A DNA stretch of 64,000 bases, taken from Carnegiea gigantea. Taxonomy: Eukaryota; Streptophyta; Magnoliopsida; Caryophyllales; Cactaceae. Each line of letters opens with the position of its first letter. The first letter of the stretch is position 1. Both the position numbers and the translations under genes were made by a program. Below the pieces are notes generated by a model. That model was given only the letters and a program-made list of their open reading frames with translations, made no database searches and was not told the DNA's origin. The stretch spans positions 438,001-502,000 of the forward strand of contig JAKOGI010000330.1 in NCBI GenBank assembly GCA_029747015.1. Reading direction: 5' to 3'. Shown in pieces: positions 33,852 to 46,966 of the stretch.

Positions 33852-35590
33852 TACGTAAAACCTACTGCCATTTGAGATACAACTTGAGGCAAACCACTGG
33901 AACCTTGCATGCATGGTAATCGAATGTGATATGCATTATTGACCTTCTTTTCCTTTCCCTTTTTCTTGATGTCTTGTAATCATTAGGGAAAACACAAAGG
34001 AAATGATAATAAAATCAGCATGAGCCTACACGTAACTCTAATAAATGTAAAAACTAGGTAAATATCTTGATTTTGAGCGGACAAAATAAACACATTCGAG
34101 CAATTGGATTTTCATATTTTAAGACCGAAATCATCCACTTAGATGAGCGAATCTGAGCCCAATAGTAACATGTACGGATACATATAATTGAGCTCGAACA
34201 CATAGCATATACAATGCCCGGGAGGGAACTATTAGTATAGCATTAGATTAAGTCATGGCTAGACACTAAGTATTGAAAATAATCGCATTTTCTATTCATA
34301 TACTTGTACACATAATCCATATACCAATTTGGGTCTCTGGCTATAAAAACATATTGGACACTCTGTTTTCTTTTACTTGTGAAGAATACTAGCAATAATG
34401 TACCTTGATTAGTTTTGTTTGAACTGGGTGCTAGATTTGTACATATAGACATATACTTAGTAACCTTAGCTAGACATATACTTAGTAACCATAGCCTTAG
34501 ATCTTGATCTTTTTAACTTCTTGACTTATGGCTATCGGGATATGATCAATAAACCTATGTCCCTTTCTATATTCATTAGGGGTATTCTAATCATGCAAAA
34601 CCTTTTATTTAGAGTCTATACCATAAGAACTCGAAGGTAGATATAAGTATAAACTATGTAATCTATACGTATTATAAAACTTTTGTGTTTACCTTGTGAT
34701 AACTCGGCCTTAATCCTTTATCCGTCGCCTCACAAACCCATGGACTATGCGTAGCTTACATTTGAAAAGAGAAGAGTGGTTAATACCTTTTCGGCGTCTG
34801 ATAACAAAGGGAGAAGAAGGGTTTTGAGAAGCTTCCAATTAAGTTCACCCATACATGCACTATTTGCTTTGGGTTTATATTTTAGTTTGGTTTCTTAGCC
34901 CCAACCAGTGGGGAAATTCCCTAACTTGTCCTTTAATTTACTCTTTGTTCGGTCGTCTTTTCCTCTTCCCAACTGAGATACCAGTTTCCCTCACCCTAAA
35001 CTTGCTTTACTATATTGATTGAAGTAGAAAGTTTTTTTTTTGGGGGGGGGGGGTAGAATGGTCATATTGGAGTTTGAGGAGCAAGGCAAGACGAAAATTC
35101 CCTTTTATAGAGAATTCACTTCATTTGATGTATTTCACGCATATGCTTGCTTTCTAGTTTGGCCGTGATATGGATTTGAAGCTAGGCGTATTTCCCTACC
35201 TAATTTGGATGTCATCCATTCATCTTGTATGGTCATGGCATGAGGTGTCCATTCCTCATGCTTTCTTGCTTGTTTGGGGCTTCCGCTTTGCATGAGAATT
35301 ATGACCAAGCAAAATTTACTCTTTGCCTTTGCTTCATTTACTTATCCATGTTCATCTAACCTTCTTTCGGTGAAATTTTTCAAGTGCTCCAACTGAAATG
35401 GGAACCCTCATGCAATATTGTAATCCTTTAATGAATTATCTAAGTAATTAGCTCAAAGGCTTGGTGTCCAAATCATGTTTTGACAAATAAGATTGTGACT
35501 TTGGGTTCTTTTACCCTCCTTGAATAGTAAGCAAAGTCAGTAGTTCGAATTAACGGCTCAAGGTGATAAAGCCAGGTGTCTTACCATACG
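33852..35590 (-). repeat. 5' LTR of chromovirus-like element
   Basis: The inner end is set by the PBS. The inner 210 bases match the 3' LTR fragment at 24187-24400. A TATAAAAGG box at 35101-35109 (minus) fits LTR transcription toward gag. The outer end near 35590 is a guess because the partner LTR is truncated. It also carries a T9G11 homopolymer pair at 35032-35052. Confidence 0.6.
35101..35109 (-). promoter_or_regulatory. TATA box of chromovirus-like LTR
   Basis: TATAAAAGG on the minus strand. Confidence 0.5.
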
Positions 35591-36483
35591 TAATTGTAAT
35601 GCTCATATTTTCTTTATTTTAACTTATCTCATAGACCCTGAAGAAAAATCTTTTCATTTCAATTGTAAATTTTTTTAGGGGATATAACATTAAACAGGAG
35701 GCTAAATGGCTGGGCTTGACTTGCGGTATAATCTCTATGCTTAGCAAATTGTTGGGCAATTGTGTATTTGTATTGTAAATATCATAGGTATGCCTATCTT
35801 AGTCAAAATTGCAAAAACTATGCGTATAATTATGCATGCAAATGCATTTTCATATGATCTCTTACATAATCTTTAAGGCCTATAGCTTTGATGTACCTTA
35901 CTATATAATTTTTATGTAAAATTTTTAACATATAAGATAGGAAACATTACAACCTGTGCTCAATTCAATACCAATATACCATATATGTCACTCAAACGTG
36001 AGCTATCACATGAAAATTGTGTGCTAGCCTTACTAGCCGTTGCATGCAGATGTTGGACTGAACACCTGCTAGGATTGTGGTTGTAACCCAACGGCTAGTT
36101 TGGGTCATTTTTTTGTGCTCAAATTTATCTATATGATACCCCGAACCCCATTGTGACAATTAATACAAAATTGATCTCATTCTCAAATAAAATTGTGGGG
36201 TTGTGGAAACTGAAGAGAAGTGGAAGAACTTTTGTGAAGTTTTAATAAATTTTATATAATGATTTTATTTAGTAATTTAGCCATTTTTATGTTTCATTTG
36301 AATTATCATTTGCATTGTATATTTCAAATAATAATTATTGGTTGTTGTTTTGCTTATAGAGATATTTGAGAGGTTCATTTGAAGAATTAAGAAAAAAGTG
36401 AAGCCTTTTCTAAAATATTCTAATTTTGTTTTTATTTATGCTTAATCATATGCTTATATAATCTGTGCTTGAATCATATACAT
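35591..36483. other. Unassigned AT-rich region
   Basis: No gene or known repeat is recognised. Confidence 0.3.
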
Positions 36484-37390
36484 GTTGGCTAAATTTAAGA
36501 AATAATTGTGTTAGAATGGACACATTTGCTAATTTTAAGAAATAATTACGTTGCCATTGACATATTGATTAAATTTAAGAAATAATTATGTTAGAATTAT
36601 ATATATGTTGGTTAAATTTAGGAAATGATTATGTTAGAATTGGCATACTAGTCAAACTTAAAAAATAATTCTGTTAGAATTATATACATCTTTGTTAAAC
36701 TTAGGAAATAATTATATTAGAATTGGGATCTTATCTAAATTTAAGAAATAATTGTGTTAGAATTGGTCTGTTGATCAAATTTAATAAATAATTATCTAAT
36801 AATTTGAATTTTTTAAAATTAAAAAAACATGTGTTAGAGTTGGCATGTCACTTAGCTTAAATTTAACAAATAATTGTGCTAGATTTGACATGCTAGTTTA
36901 AGAAATAATTATGTTAAAATTGACATGTTCTTAATAGTTATGCTAGAACTGCCATGTTGTTCAAATTTAAGAGTAATTGTGCTGGAATTGGCATGTTGGT
37001 TAAATTTAAGAAATAATTATGTTAAAATTTGCATGTTGTTTACATTTAAATAATTATGTTAGAATTGCTGTGTTGTTTAAATTTAAATAATTATGTCAGA
37101 ATTGAAATGTTATTTAAATTTAAGAAATAACTGTGCTGAAATTAGCAAGTTTTTTTTGAATTTAAGAAGCAACTATGCCATAATTGGTATGTTGTTTAAG
37201 TTTAAGAACTAATTCGGTGAGACTTTAAATGTTAGGTTAAATGGAAAAAAAATGTGTTAGAATTTACATGTTGGTTAAACTCAAGAAATAAATATGTCAT
37301 AATTGTCATACTAGCTAAATGCAAGAAAGAATTATGTTGGAATTTACATGTTTATTTCATTTAAGAAATAATTATTTGTAAATTAATATC
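36484..37390. repeat. Minisatellite, 40-43-bp period
   Basis: The core word AAATAATTATGTTAGAATT recurs with a TGGTTAAATTTAAG spacer. Measured spacings of the core at 36501, 36541, 36581, 36624, 36664, 36707, 36747 and 36787 are 40, 40, 43, 40, 43, 40 and 40. Later copies are more degraded. There are roughly 20 units in total. Confidence 0.85.
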
Positions 37391-37944
37391 TTAAGACTAT
37401 ATTTGTGTAAGTTAATATGCTTAGATAGATACGTTAGAATTTAAATTTGAATTAATTGTTGATTACACATTTATATGTAACAGTATACTATTAAATTTCA
37501 TTTGTTTAAGATAATATGTTTCAATCAATATGTTAGAATTAATATGTCAGATTGTAATTTCATTGAAAAACAAATCTTAAAATTTAAGCTCAAGAGTTAT
37601 TTGTTTAAATAACTGTTTGAAATAAAATTTAGAAAATAAATGTTGACAACATGTAGGTATGCCCACAAATTGGATCCTAATAAACCACAGTCCTTTATAA
37701 ATTTATTTACTAAAGTCGATTTACAACGAGAAATTGGAAATGCCTTGAACACTTCCCTTAATCCCCAAATTGGCAACATCCGCTTGTATTAACACCAAAT
37801 TATCACCATTATCCCTCATAATAGCCCCCACCACAAAACCAAAATGTCTGCCAAGTCCAAAATTATAGCTACGGGTCAATGTTCCCCTGTCTTACCCACC
37901 ACCTCCTCATTCTAGCTAATTGGATAGCTACAGGACAAGATCCC
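37391..37944. other. Unassigned AT-rich region
   Basis: Nothing recognised. It borders the minisatellite and the LINE fragment. Confidence 0.3.
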
Positions 37945-38340
37945 ACTAAGTTGAATAGGAAGATTAATGGAAGGGTTTCAGACCAGCATTATTGTATAAA
38001 ATAGAGTATTGGTCAGTCAAGAAGTATTAAGTTGAAAGGATGAGGCTTGCGAAGATAAGGATGCTCTATTGAATGTGTTGCCACCCAGAATTGGATAAGA
38101 TTAAAAATATAGTGATTAGGAACAAAGTAAGAGTGGCATCCATAGAAGATAAGATGAAAGAGGTTAGACATAGATCGTTTGGTCATATGAGAAGGAGGAG
38201 TATGGATGCGCTAGTGAGTGGATGTGAAAGGATTATTCTTCTTAAAGGTAAAATGATCGAGTTAGACCTAGAAAGAGTTGGAACGATGTGAATGGATTGT
38301 TCCTCTTTAAGTGCAAGAAACTGCTCCAATTGGCAGGTTT
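37945..38340 (+). pseudogene. LINE reverse transcriptase 3' fragment
   Basis: The plus strand from about 37945 shows shifted remnants (PTKLN.KINGRVSDQ; SIGQSRS where LINEs have a WSVK segment). A 72-codon frame at 38073-38291 reads MCCHPELDKIKNIVIRNKVR, VASIEDKMKEVRHRSFGHMR, RRSMDALVSGCERI. This matches the C-terminal end of plant LINE proteins with GHVRRR and a Pro/Lys-rich end. It is a 5'-truncated dead copy, as usual for LINEs. No poly-A tail is seen immediately after it. Confidence 0.75.
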
Positions 38341-40626
38341 CTAGCTCCAACAGCATATCACTAAGCCCTGGCGGCTCTCACCATTGAGCCTATTCTTTTA
38401 ACTCCCTCTCAGAATTCTAAGGGCCCACTTTAGGCCATGTGTAGAAAAACTAAAAACATAAACCCAGGCACAACCTATCATAGTCCACATATACATTTAG
38501 GGCAGCACTTCATTCAAACCCATCTAAGATAATGCATCTCACATAAATCATGCGTCACTAGTTAGCCCATCATGCGTCATCTTAGCTTATGTAGGTTTAT
38601 ACTTAACTTATCAAAGACATATACATTTTTGAGTCCATCAAGCGTTTAACTTAGCCCATGCACCTATCACAAGTAGGATCACATGGTCCGTGATACATGG
38701 TGCCTCTTACAAACACCCTAGTAGCTCATCTTGCATACACTCTCCAGCCTATTGCATAAGCCCTTCTACATGAATATCGGCCCAACGTGGGACAATACAT
38801 CATCGTCATATGACCTCATCCATCCTAACCTACGGAGGGCAATCCCAATTGCATACATTTTGTCCATATAGAATAGACACTCAAACACATTAGAAAGCCC
38901 GATTAAGCGTGGCCTAGCCCATAGTCAGTCTATTAAACTTGCAAGCGTAACTTAAAATATAGCCCAACCCACCATGCTATCATAGTCAATTTCAGGTCCT
39001 TGTAACCTGAATTTCTAACCTAGGACAACCATGCTTTGCCTGCAAGCTTTAGCCCATACGCTTACCCATTCAATCTCCACCATTGACTCAAAACCTAGGT
39101 TGCCATCGCCATACTCTCAAGGCCGCCATCCTCAAGCTTGAGCCTCAACCTTACCCTGAACCTTAGGACCTAGGCTTCCGTCCCTCCATTGGTATTTAGC
39201 CCATGCTTTAGTCACATCCATTCACAACTAATGACCTGTAATCCTAACCATAGGCATCCACCCAGTCCATAGGATGCTTGAGGGTGCTTCATTACCTAAT
39301 GTCTTGAGCGATAAGGTTACAAGCCATCCATAGAATGCTTGCTCCTCGGGTCATCTCAGTAGAGGCATGACACCATAATTGTTTTCCTTTGAAAAAAGGA
39401 GACACAAGCAAAAGCCCAAAAAAAAAAAAAAAGAAAGGTCAAAAAAGAAGGAAAAGACAAGTAAAACCAAAAACGAAAAACAAATTAAAAAGAAGGGGGA
39501 CAACATATTGGTTTCATGATTTAAAGGATGCATACTATCATTTCATATCTTAAAACAGGAGAATCCTAAAATGAAAAATAAATAAAGTAAAAAAGAAAAA
39601 AAAAAGAAAGAGACTATGCGAATTTATAACAGGTCGATATCACATTTGCACATGTGCACTTGGTTTCATATACAGGTTAACTCTAGAGCCTTCATGTCAT
39701 TTTCCATCATTTCATCACCTAAACCCTTGGCTTTACCACAAAATACTATCCAAGAGGCAAAATCATTTAAGTCACACATTGTTGAGAACTACTCTTAGCG
39801 TAATTCCCATACGGTTACGTTGGTATCCTCACCAAGCATGGTCATCTCACTTAAGCGTAATTAAGACTCTTGGCAAAGACTTGAACTCAACAAAAGCAAC
39901 TTGCTTTTTCGAAAATTCATGAAGTTTTCCCTTATTAGACCTACCTCTCTAAAACTTCGACAACAATAACATGACCTTTCCTTTCACTACTTTCTACTCA
40001 CAATCAGATGTCTTTACTGTCTCCAAAAGCCTTTTAATCTGACGTACTTGATATCAAACATGGTTTTAAACTTAGAATTTGATTTTGAATACACCTCTAA
40101 GAATCAAAAAAAAGGGAATATCACTCCAATTAAAGGAAATCATGCAAATGGTCAACTCCTAAGAAACGAACGAACCATTCATCCTTGCCATTTATCACTT
40201 AACCTGCACCGGACCACTCATCACTGTCTTTATATCGAACCTGACCTAGCTCAGTCCTTGCGCTTATCTCTTCAGCTTAACCTGGTTTCCATCCCACATC
40301 TTCAAATCTACCCACTAGCCTAACCTGGTTTGTCCTCTATCACCTTAACCTCTTCCAGTGTGACCTCTACCGTACACATCCTCATAATCACCTCTGCAAC
40401 CCAACCTAATTTGCTTTTCACTATTGTATTTTTGAGTAACTTAATGCATATTTTGTATAAAGGTAGGTGAAGACAGAGATCGACATCTAAGCGAAAAATT
40501 GAGAAACTCGGGTTCTTTCGCTCCAAACCCAACTATAAAAATGTATCAGGCCGACAAAACTCATCCGCGTGGCATTCACATGGACTAACAACAGCAACCC
40601 AAACTTAAGCATATTCCTGCACGTCC
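38341..40626. other. Unassigned region
   Basis: No gene is supported. From 38560 to 39220 the word TAGCCCAT recurs at irregular intervals. An A-rich stretch lies at 39400-39490 and another at 39570-39612. Short frames (40048-40323 plus, 40320-40532 minus) show no family motif. Confidence 0.35.
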
Positions 40627-40634
40627 ATAACGAA

Positions 40635-41229
40635 TAGGGTTGGGCAAAGGCGACCCAATACAATTACCAACCCAAAATTGACAAAAAATTATGTAAGTTT
40701 GAGTATAAATTTTCAAACTGTTTAATTAAATAGGTTGACAAGTTCAATTCATTTAATTAAATGGGTTAAGTTCATGACGAGATTCTTAACCAAAAAAAGT
40801 ACCTATTTAACTCGTTCAATTAAATGGGTTACATAAGCCAACTCTTTTTTTCATTTGTCATTTATTCGCTTACCTTTTAATTATACAAATAAGAATAGAA
40901 AACCTTTTTAAAAAAGTGAATTATGATAAATCAGGAGAGTTTCAACGAATAATTGTTTAACATGATATATAAACTTAATTTTTAATGTTATGTAACTATA
41001 TATTAGTTGAAAATGTTAAATACATAAATGAATAATTAGGCGACTAAAATCCATCTATTTATCTTAAAAAGGTTACGCGGGTCAACCCCGTCTAAAAATG
41101 AAATGTGTATAAGTCAAACTTTTCTAATTCGTTTAATAAACAGATTAGATTCAGGTCCAAAAATTCTTAACCTGTGTAAGTTCGATACAAACACAAACCC
41201 GATACGATCTGATATATTACGTCACTCTA
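40635..41229. mobile_element. hAT-like non-autonomous DNA transposon (595 bp)
   Basis: It is flanked by ATAACGAA (40627-40634) and GTGACGAA (41230-41237), an 8-bp duplication with two mismatches. The left end TAGGGTTGGGCAAA and GGGTTNA/ACCC-rich interior resemble plant hAT MITEs. The right end reversed starts TAGAGTGACG, an eroded inverted repeat. It has no transposase frame. Confidence 0.6.
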
Positions 41230-41237
41230 GTGACGAA

Positions 41238-42599
41238 GCCAGCATGTTGAATCCACGCCTCGTGCAGCGCTATTAATCCAAAATAAAGCCCAATTAGCCC
41301 AATATGTCAGACACCCCAATTACTTCAAAGTTGCTTTCCTTAGTCCGTTGGGCCGTTAGTCATGCCAACACGCGCACAGGTGCCCAGTGCTTTATGGCTC
41401 ATGCCCAGCCGACATGCTCTTACTTTCTTTCCAATTTGTGGGACCGCTACCTCACGTTGGCGCAGCCCAATCTGACAAGAATTAAGTCGCCCAGCGGGCC
41501 AACATTATGTCGGCCAATTCATTTGCTTTCGTGGCTCTAGCACTTGCCGATTAATGCCCAACTTGTTTCATGAGAAGTGGGTGCCCCAGAAATACAGCAA
41601 GCTGAAAACACAACTCAGCTTCTTACCCACTGGTGGGAGGGGCCCAAATCTTCTTGGGCAAGCGAAAGGCAAGCTGAAGATGGAGTTCGGGAGGGGAATG
41701 CCAAGCCGAAAAATAGGAAAAATAGAAGCAAGGTTTTGCGCGGAAGAAAACAAGGATCGGTGGTTGAGATCGGATCAGCTAACCAGGCTCGGATCAAAAA
41801 TCGTCATCATGTTTAGTAAACATTTTTCTCGTGTGATGCATTTTAATTCCATGTGTAGATAAATTTTACTTGTCTAGGACTAAATGGCGCCCTAATTTAT
41901 ATTCAGATATTTATTGTTTGCCTTGGGTAAATTAGTTTCTTGTCTCAGCATGAATTTTGAACTTAATATCTTGATGTGATTTTATTTTTACTAGTCATGC
42001 TCATGAGTTGGTTGTTAAAATTAAATGGTTAGTTGCACTTACTAGACCTTGTATGCTGGCAAGATAATCATGTAATGATACTTATAATTGAAGTTGATTT
42101 CATTGGATATCTTATGCTAAACATCAGATGAGTTACGTTATGTTTGAATAGTATATACCTAGACCAGGATAAATTATGTCATCATTGGACAATTCATGCT
42201 TAAATTTAGATAGTGTATGCTAACTGAACAGCTATAATTCATCTTTATATGTGAATGAATACTTGTAGTTGACCTCACCTAAGAAAATCAGTAATTTCAA
42301 AATTTATCATAATATTCCAACAACAAAATTAGTGGCAAAATCGACATATTAGACTCATTGTCTTTGATTAATCTTCCCTCTTGACTATGGTGTTTAATTC
42401 AGTTTAATTAATCTAGTTAACTTAGTTCAGTTAAACTCAACATCGTCGTATTTAGCTTTCTCAATTTTCGTAAGTTAGTTTAGGAGAAAATTAAATTTGT
42501 AGTAACACCCTGCTCCATGTGTGATCGACACCCTAATGCTCGCTTGACTGCAATTACCTTGTATACTTGCAAGCAGTTGGGTTCATTTTAAAAACTAAA
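41238..42599. other. Unassigned region, GC-richer at left
   Basis: 41240-41560 is richer in GC and in GGCCCA/TGGGCC words than its surroundings, and 41560-41860 carries overlapping short frames on both strands without family motifs. The rest is AT-rich. This could be LTR or host sequence. Confidence 0.3.
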
Positions 42600-43066
<467 letters not shown>

Positions 43067-43139
43067 ATATTATTTTCACAATACAATTAGTCCAGTAACC
43101 CATGTACTCAGTAACTTAGCATAACACTGGCACATGCAC

Positions 43140-44089
43140 ACAAAATATTTTTGTCTCACATTCATTTGGAAAAAATTCGTCAAATATCAACACCAAATAC
43201 ATTCAAACAGCCTATATACTATGTGCATGCTCATAAATCACACCATGTGAAATAACTTTCCACAATGTATATATGTATATCTTTACAACACAATTAGCTC
43301 AATGCCCATGTTTCCTGACGTAGCAAGATGACTCGACCCAAGCCACACAATTATTTCATTGAATGTTCAATCAGTACAATCCATAATTACATAAAAAATA
43401 ATCATTAAAAAGGCAGCTCTTACCATGTTTATCACACACACTTTTCAAATGACTTCAGGGAAGGGTTAGAGCATGATTGTTACCTGAAATCCGTACAAAT
43501 CATGGGCTCAGTTTCCCTTGTGTAGGCCTATTGGTCCGCACCTGGACTAAGAAAATATTTGTTCTCAGCTTTTAATCGATGTGAGACATATTTTTAGTTT
43601 GTTCCCCACTTAGAATAATTTTTCCATGATTTTTAGACCATCTTAGGGTATTAATTTGCTGACCACATTTATTTCCGGTACAGGTCAGAAAACATACTCG
43701 ACTTCCAGTGACCATACCATAACTTGAGTTTTTGTTGTTGAAATTTAGCCACTTCACCCTTCTCAGAAAGGTTTGTTCTTCCTCTACAACTGTTCTATTT
43801 GGAGTTTCCTCAAATTCCTGCATTTACTAAGTCAAGAACCCTAAAGTGTACAAACTGTTCCTGACCACCCCTGCTTGGATAGCCTCCAACAAAATGATCA
43901 TAAATTGCCTCATTCACATCCGATTCCCCTTATTCAAAAGGTATAGTGTAGGGGACATTATGGCATATCCACCCTAAAACTTTCATGATTTTTAGGTTCG
44001 TACAACAACAGAGGTAAATTTTCAAAGTCACATCCACATTCTGATCTAGATCAATGGTGTGCTCTTTCGATTCTCCCTACCAAGATGTG
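43140..44089 (-). repeat. Possible LTR sequence left of copia insertion
   Basis: The minus strand carries an open 83-codon stretch (43572-43823) with phrases such as a TTTTCTGACCTGTACCGGAA segment of the kind seen in plant Ty3 LTRs. With 54834-55600 it forms one sequence interrupted by the copia element. Its boundaries are not visible, so the assignment is inference. Confidence 0.35.
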
Positions 44090-44094
44090 ATCTT
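44090..44094 (-). repeat. Target-site duplication ATCTT (left)
   Basis: Identical to 54829-54833. Confidence 0.9.
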
Positions 44095-44470
44095 TGTTGA
44101 AGAATTGGGGGTTGAATGTGGTACTGGATAAACCAATTAAATTGTGAAATGGAACACTTTCCTTAAGACTTATTTATTACACCATAAATAATTTTAGGGA
44201 TAATTTATTTGGAAGAACAAGTGTGTATTTCAAGGTTCTCTCGAATGTTAATCGATGAGGGTGCTGTAGTCACTCACATAGATTATTAAAAAAAATCCTC
44301 ATGATTGTGGTTTCACTCCTTCTTATATAGCGAAATGATCTTACCTGAAGAGGCACCAGAAAGGATAGGATAAGGCGGTTAAACTTGAAGAGGCACCATG
44401 CTTATTCATCTTTTTGGATAAGCACTAGAAAAATCAGGTCACTTTGTTTTATTCTTGAAAAATTCTAACA
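44095..44470 (-). repeat. 3' LTR of copia element
   Basis: 376 bp, TGTTAGAATT to CTTCAACA on the minus strand, aligning with 54460-54828. Confidence 0.93.
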
Positions 44471-44488
44471 ATCTCTCATTTTTTCCAA
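44471..44488 (-). other. Polypurine tract of copia element
   Basis: The minus strand reads TTGGAAAAAATGAGAGAT immediately before the LTR. Confidence 0.7.
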
Positions 44489-44969
44489 GATATAGAAGAA
44501 ACCCTCGCCATTCTAGCAAACACACAATCACAACCGAGAACACAAGGAGATTTATGCATGAGAGAAGTATCTCATGATTTGAACTTCCATTTAGTGAAAT
44601 ATAATTTCAATTAATCTGAATGTAAATAGTAGATAAGTCTTTGAACTATATATCCTCTTTCATTAATTGGATACATTTCACGCATAAATCTCATTACACA
44701 CTTAAAATTTTGACACTATTATCTGATCGTGTGTCCATATTGATCATAAGTGCATCAAGCCAAGCCCTATTGCTCTTTGAAGTGGCCCCACTTCACACTC
44801 ATTTAGGTAGACCTTAGAAATATGCTCCTGTAACACAAGTCATTCAATCAAAACCTATTATGAGTATAAAACTCACCTTCTTATAACATTACAGTACACA
44901 AGCACTCTTATCTTGGGATAAAATATATTAGTACTTCCAATCACTATGCAAAGTTGTCACTCATTGAAC
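44489..44969 (-). other. 3' untranslated region of copia element
   Basis: Between the RNase H end and the PPT. No frame is supported. Confidence 0.5.
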
Positions 44970-46480
44970 TTAGAACGTGATGTCATACCACGAATTAAGT
45001 TGAGGCTTCCTTACTAGTAATTGTAGATATGGCTTACGTCCCATCCTCTTTGATGTTCTCAACACCAAGTCTCTTGCTATACCCTTAGCTGAAGGATCCA
45101 TAAGATTCTCATTTGTGTGCACATAATCAACTATGATCACTCCATCTTTGATCAATTGATGGACATAGGCATGTCTAAGTTCAATGTTCCTTGATTTTCC
45201 ATTATAGACATGACTATAAACCTTGGACAATGTGGTATTGCTGTTACAAAGTATGGAGAATGGCGACATTGATTTTGGCCATAAAGGCACTCCCAATAGC
45301 AAATTTCATAGCCACTTTGCCTCTTTACTGGCTACAGCCAAAGCTACAAACTCAGTAGCCATGGTGGAGTCAGTAATGTAAGTTTCTTTCTTGGATGCCC
45401 AAGACACTGCCCCCTCCACCAAGCAAGTATATATAAGCTGTCGTAGAGGCATAATCCTCTTTGTTAGTTATCCAACTTGCATTTGAATATCCTTCCAAGA
45501 CCGAAGGATAACCTGAATAGTATAGGCCATAATCTTGAGTTTTCTTTAAGTATTTCAATACCTGACGTATTGCATGTCAATGAAATTTACTAGGATTACT
45601 AGTATACCGGCTTAACTTTCCAATGACAAATGCAATGTCTGGCGTCGTGCTTGTCATGGCATATATCAAGCACCCTATGACCTTTGCATGCTTAATGTGT
45701 ACGATAGGTCTCTGGCTATTACAAGTTAACTTGTAAGTTGGATCGAAAGGAGTGGCCACTGGGGAGCAGTCTTTATAATTGAACCTCCCAAGTACTTTCT
45801 CAATATAATGTGAGATAAGTGGATTCCATTATTATTTCTAATGATCTTAATATCGAGTATAACATCAGCCTCCCCATGTCTTTCACAGAGAACTTGAAAG
45901 ACACTTGGTTTTCTCTATTTCCTCTAGTCAGTGCCAAAAATTAGCATGTCATCAACATATAAGCATATAATCACACCTTTTCCATGTTCAAATTTGGAAT
46001 ATACACATTTATCAGATTCATTGATACTAAACCCATAAAATAGCACTACTTCATCAAACTTTTGATGTCATTGTTTAGGTGCTTGTTTTAGGCCAAACAA
46101 TGATCTTATGAGTTTGCATACTTTGTTTTCTTGGCCTGGAACAATAAAACCTTCTGGTTGTTTCATCTACACCTCTTCCTCTAATTCACCATTTAAGAAT
46201 GCTGTTTTCACATCCATTTGGTGAATTATTAGCTTTTGAATTGCAGCAAGAGCTGTGAGAACTCTTATGGTTGCAATCCTAGCCACCGGTGCATATGTCT
46301 CAAAGTAGGCCCTTTATGATCAACCGGGCTTTGAATCTTTATATGGTGCCATCTGCGTTCCTTTTTCTTTTAAAGATCCACTTTGATGTGATAGGCTTAC
46401 ATCCTGGGAGTAAATCAACTAAGACCCATGTCTTATTTTTCATGATTGAGTCTATTCCATCTTGCACTGCTTCTTTTTAA
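44970..46480 (-). pseudogene. pol: Copia RT and RNase H, frameshifted
   Basis: On the minus strand the RT catalytic YVDD is intact at 45948-45959 within LYVDDMLIFGTD. The preceding RT half (46000-46480) is split over several frames. After RT come HAKVIGCLIYAMTSTTPDIA and GKLSRYTSNPSKFH (45577-45759), then RNase H: MKYLKKTQDYGLYYSGYP, GYSNASWITNKEDYAST (45370-45558) and RNIELRHAYVHQLIKDGVI with NENLMDPSAKGI (44970-45302). At least four frame breaks make the product non-functional. Confidence 0.9.
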
Positions 46481-46773
46481 AAAGAAGTATCTTGAGATTC
46501 CATAGCCTCTTTAAAAGAGTTAGGATCCGAATCAATGCTATAAACATAGGGTATTTCATTTTTAATAGAATCCCTTGTTCCCTCTATCAAATAGACAAAG
46601 AAATCAAAACCAAAGGATTTCTCTTTTCTAATCCATTTACTTCTCCTTACTTCCACTATGTCTCCTTGTTCTTGATCATTATTTGGAGTCATAGTGGTTG
46701 GAAGAAGATCATTTGGTTTAGGAATTGAAGAGAATCTAGTTTCACCAAAAATGGCATCAATTGATTCTATCAC
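46477..46773 (-). pseudogene. pol: Copia integrase-RT linker
   Basis: A 98-codon minus frame, Pro/Asp-rich, with VEVRRSKWIRKEKSFG (the usual R-R-S-x-R hinge) and SFKEAMESQD just before RT. It is collinear with the integrase upstream. Confidence 0.75.
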
Positions 46774-46966
46774 AGTGTTACACCGTAATAGAAGAATTTG
46801 GCTCTATAACCAAAAACCTATAGGCTTTGCTACGTTTAGCATAGCTTATAAAGGTGCACTCAATTCCTCTTTCTCCCAATTTTCTTTTCTTTGGTTCTGA
46901 GACTCTTACAATAGCCCTACACCCCCAAATTCTGAAACAACTCAAGTTTGGCTTTTTCTTATTCCA

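Larger units (their letters stand above)
24181..35590 (-). mobile_element. Chromovirus-like Ty3 element, truncated and nested
   Basis: Reading on the minus strand from right to left: 5' LTR (33852-about 35590), an iMet-type PBS (33838-33849), an unidentified frame, gag (25580-26340), protease-RT (24481-25580), and a remnant of the 3' LTR (24181-24480). The two LTR pieces share a clear block (CCTTTCCCTTTTTCTTGAT, then a shared TAGGGAAAA stretch). RNase H and integrase are missing. The RT sequence and the iMet primer site are of chromovirus type. A 6.2-kb TR-GAG-like element is inserted at 27021-33206. The right LTR end is approximate. Confidence 0.7.

Noticed and set aside
36484..37390. Regular repeat spacing suggestive of a CRISPR array
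   Set aside because: The whole 40-43-bp unit is repeated, with no unique spacers, in plant nuclear DNA.
41554..41862. Overlapping plus and minus frames of 60-102 codons
   Set aside because: No family motif, no consistent frame and no splice context; chance in a slightly GC-richer stretch.
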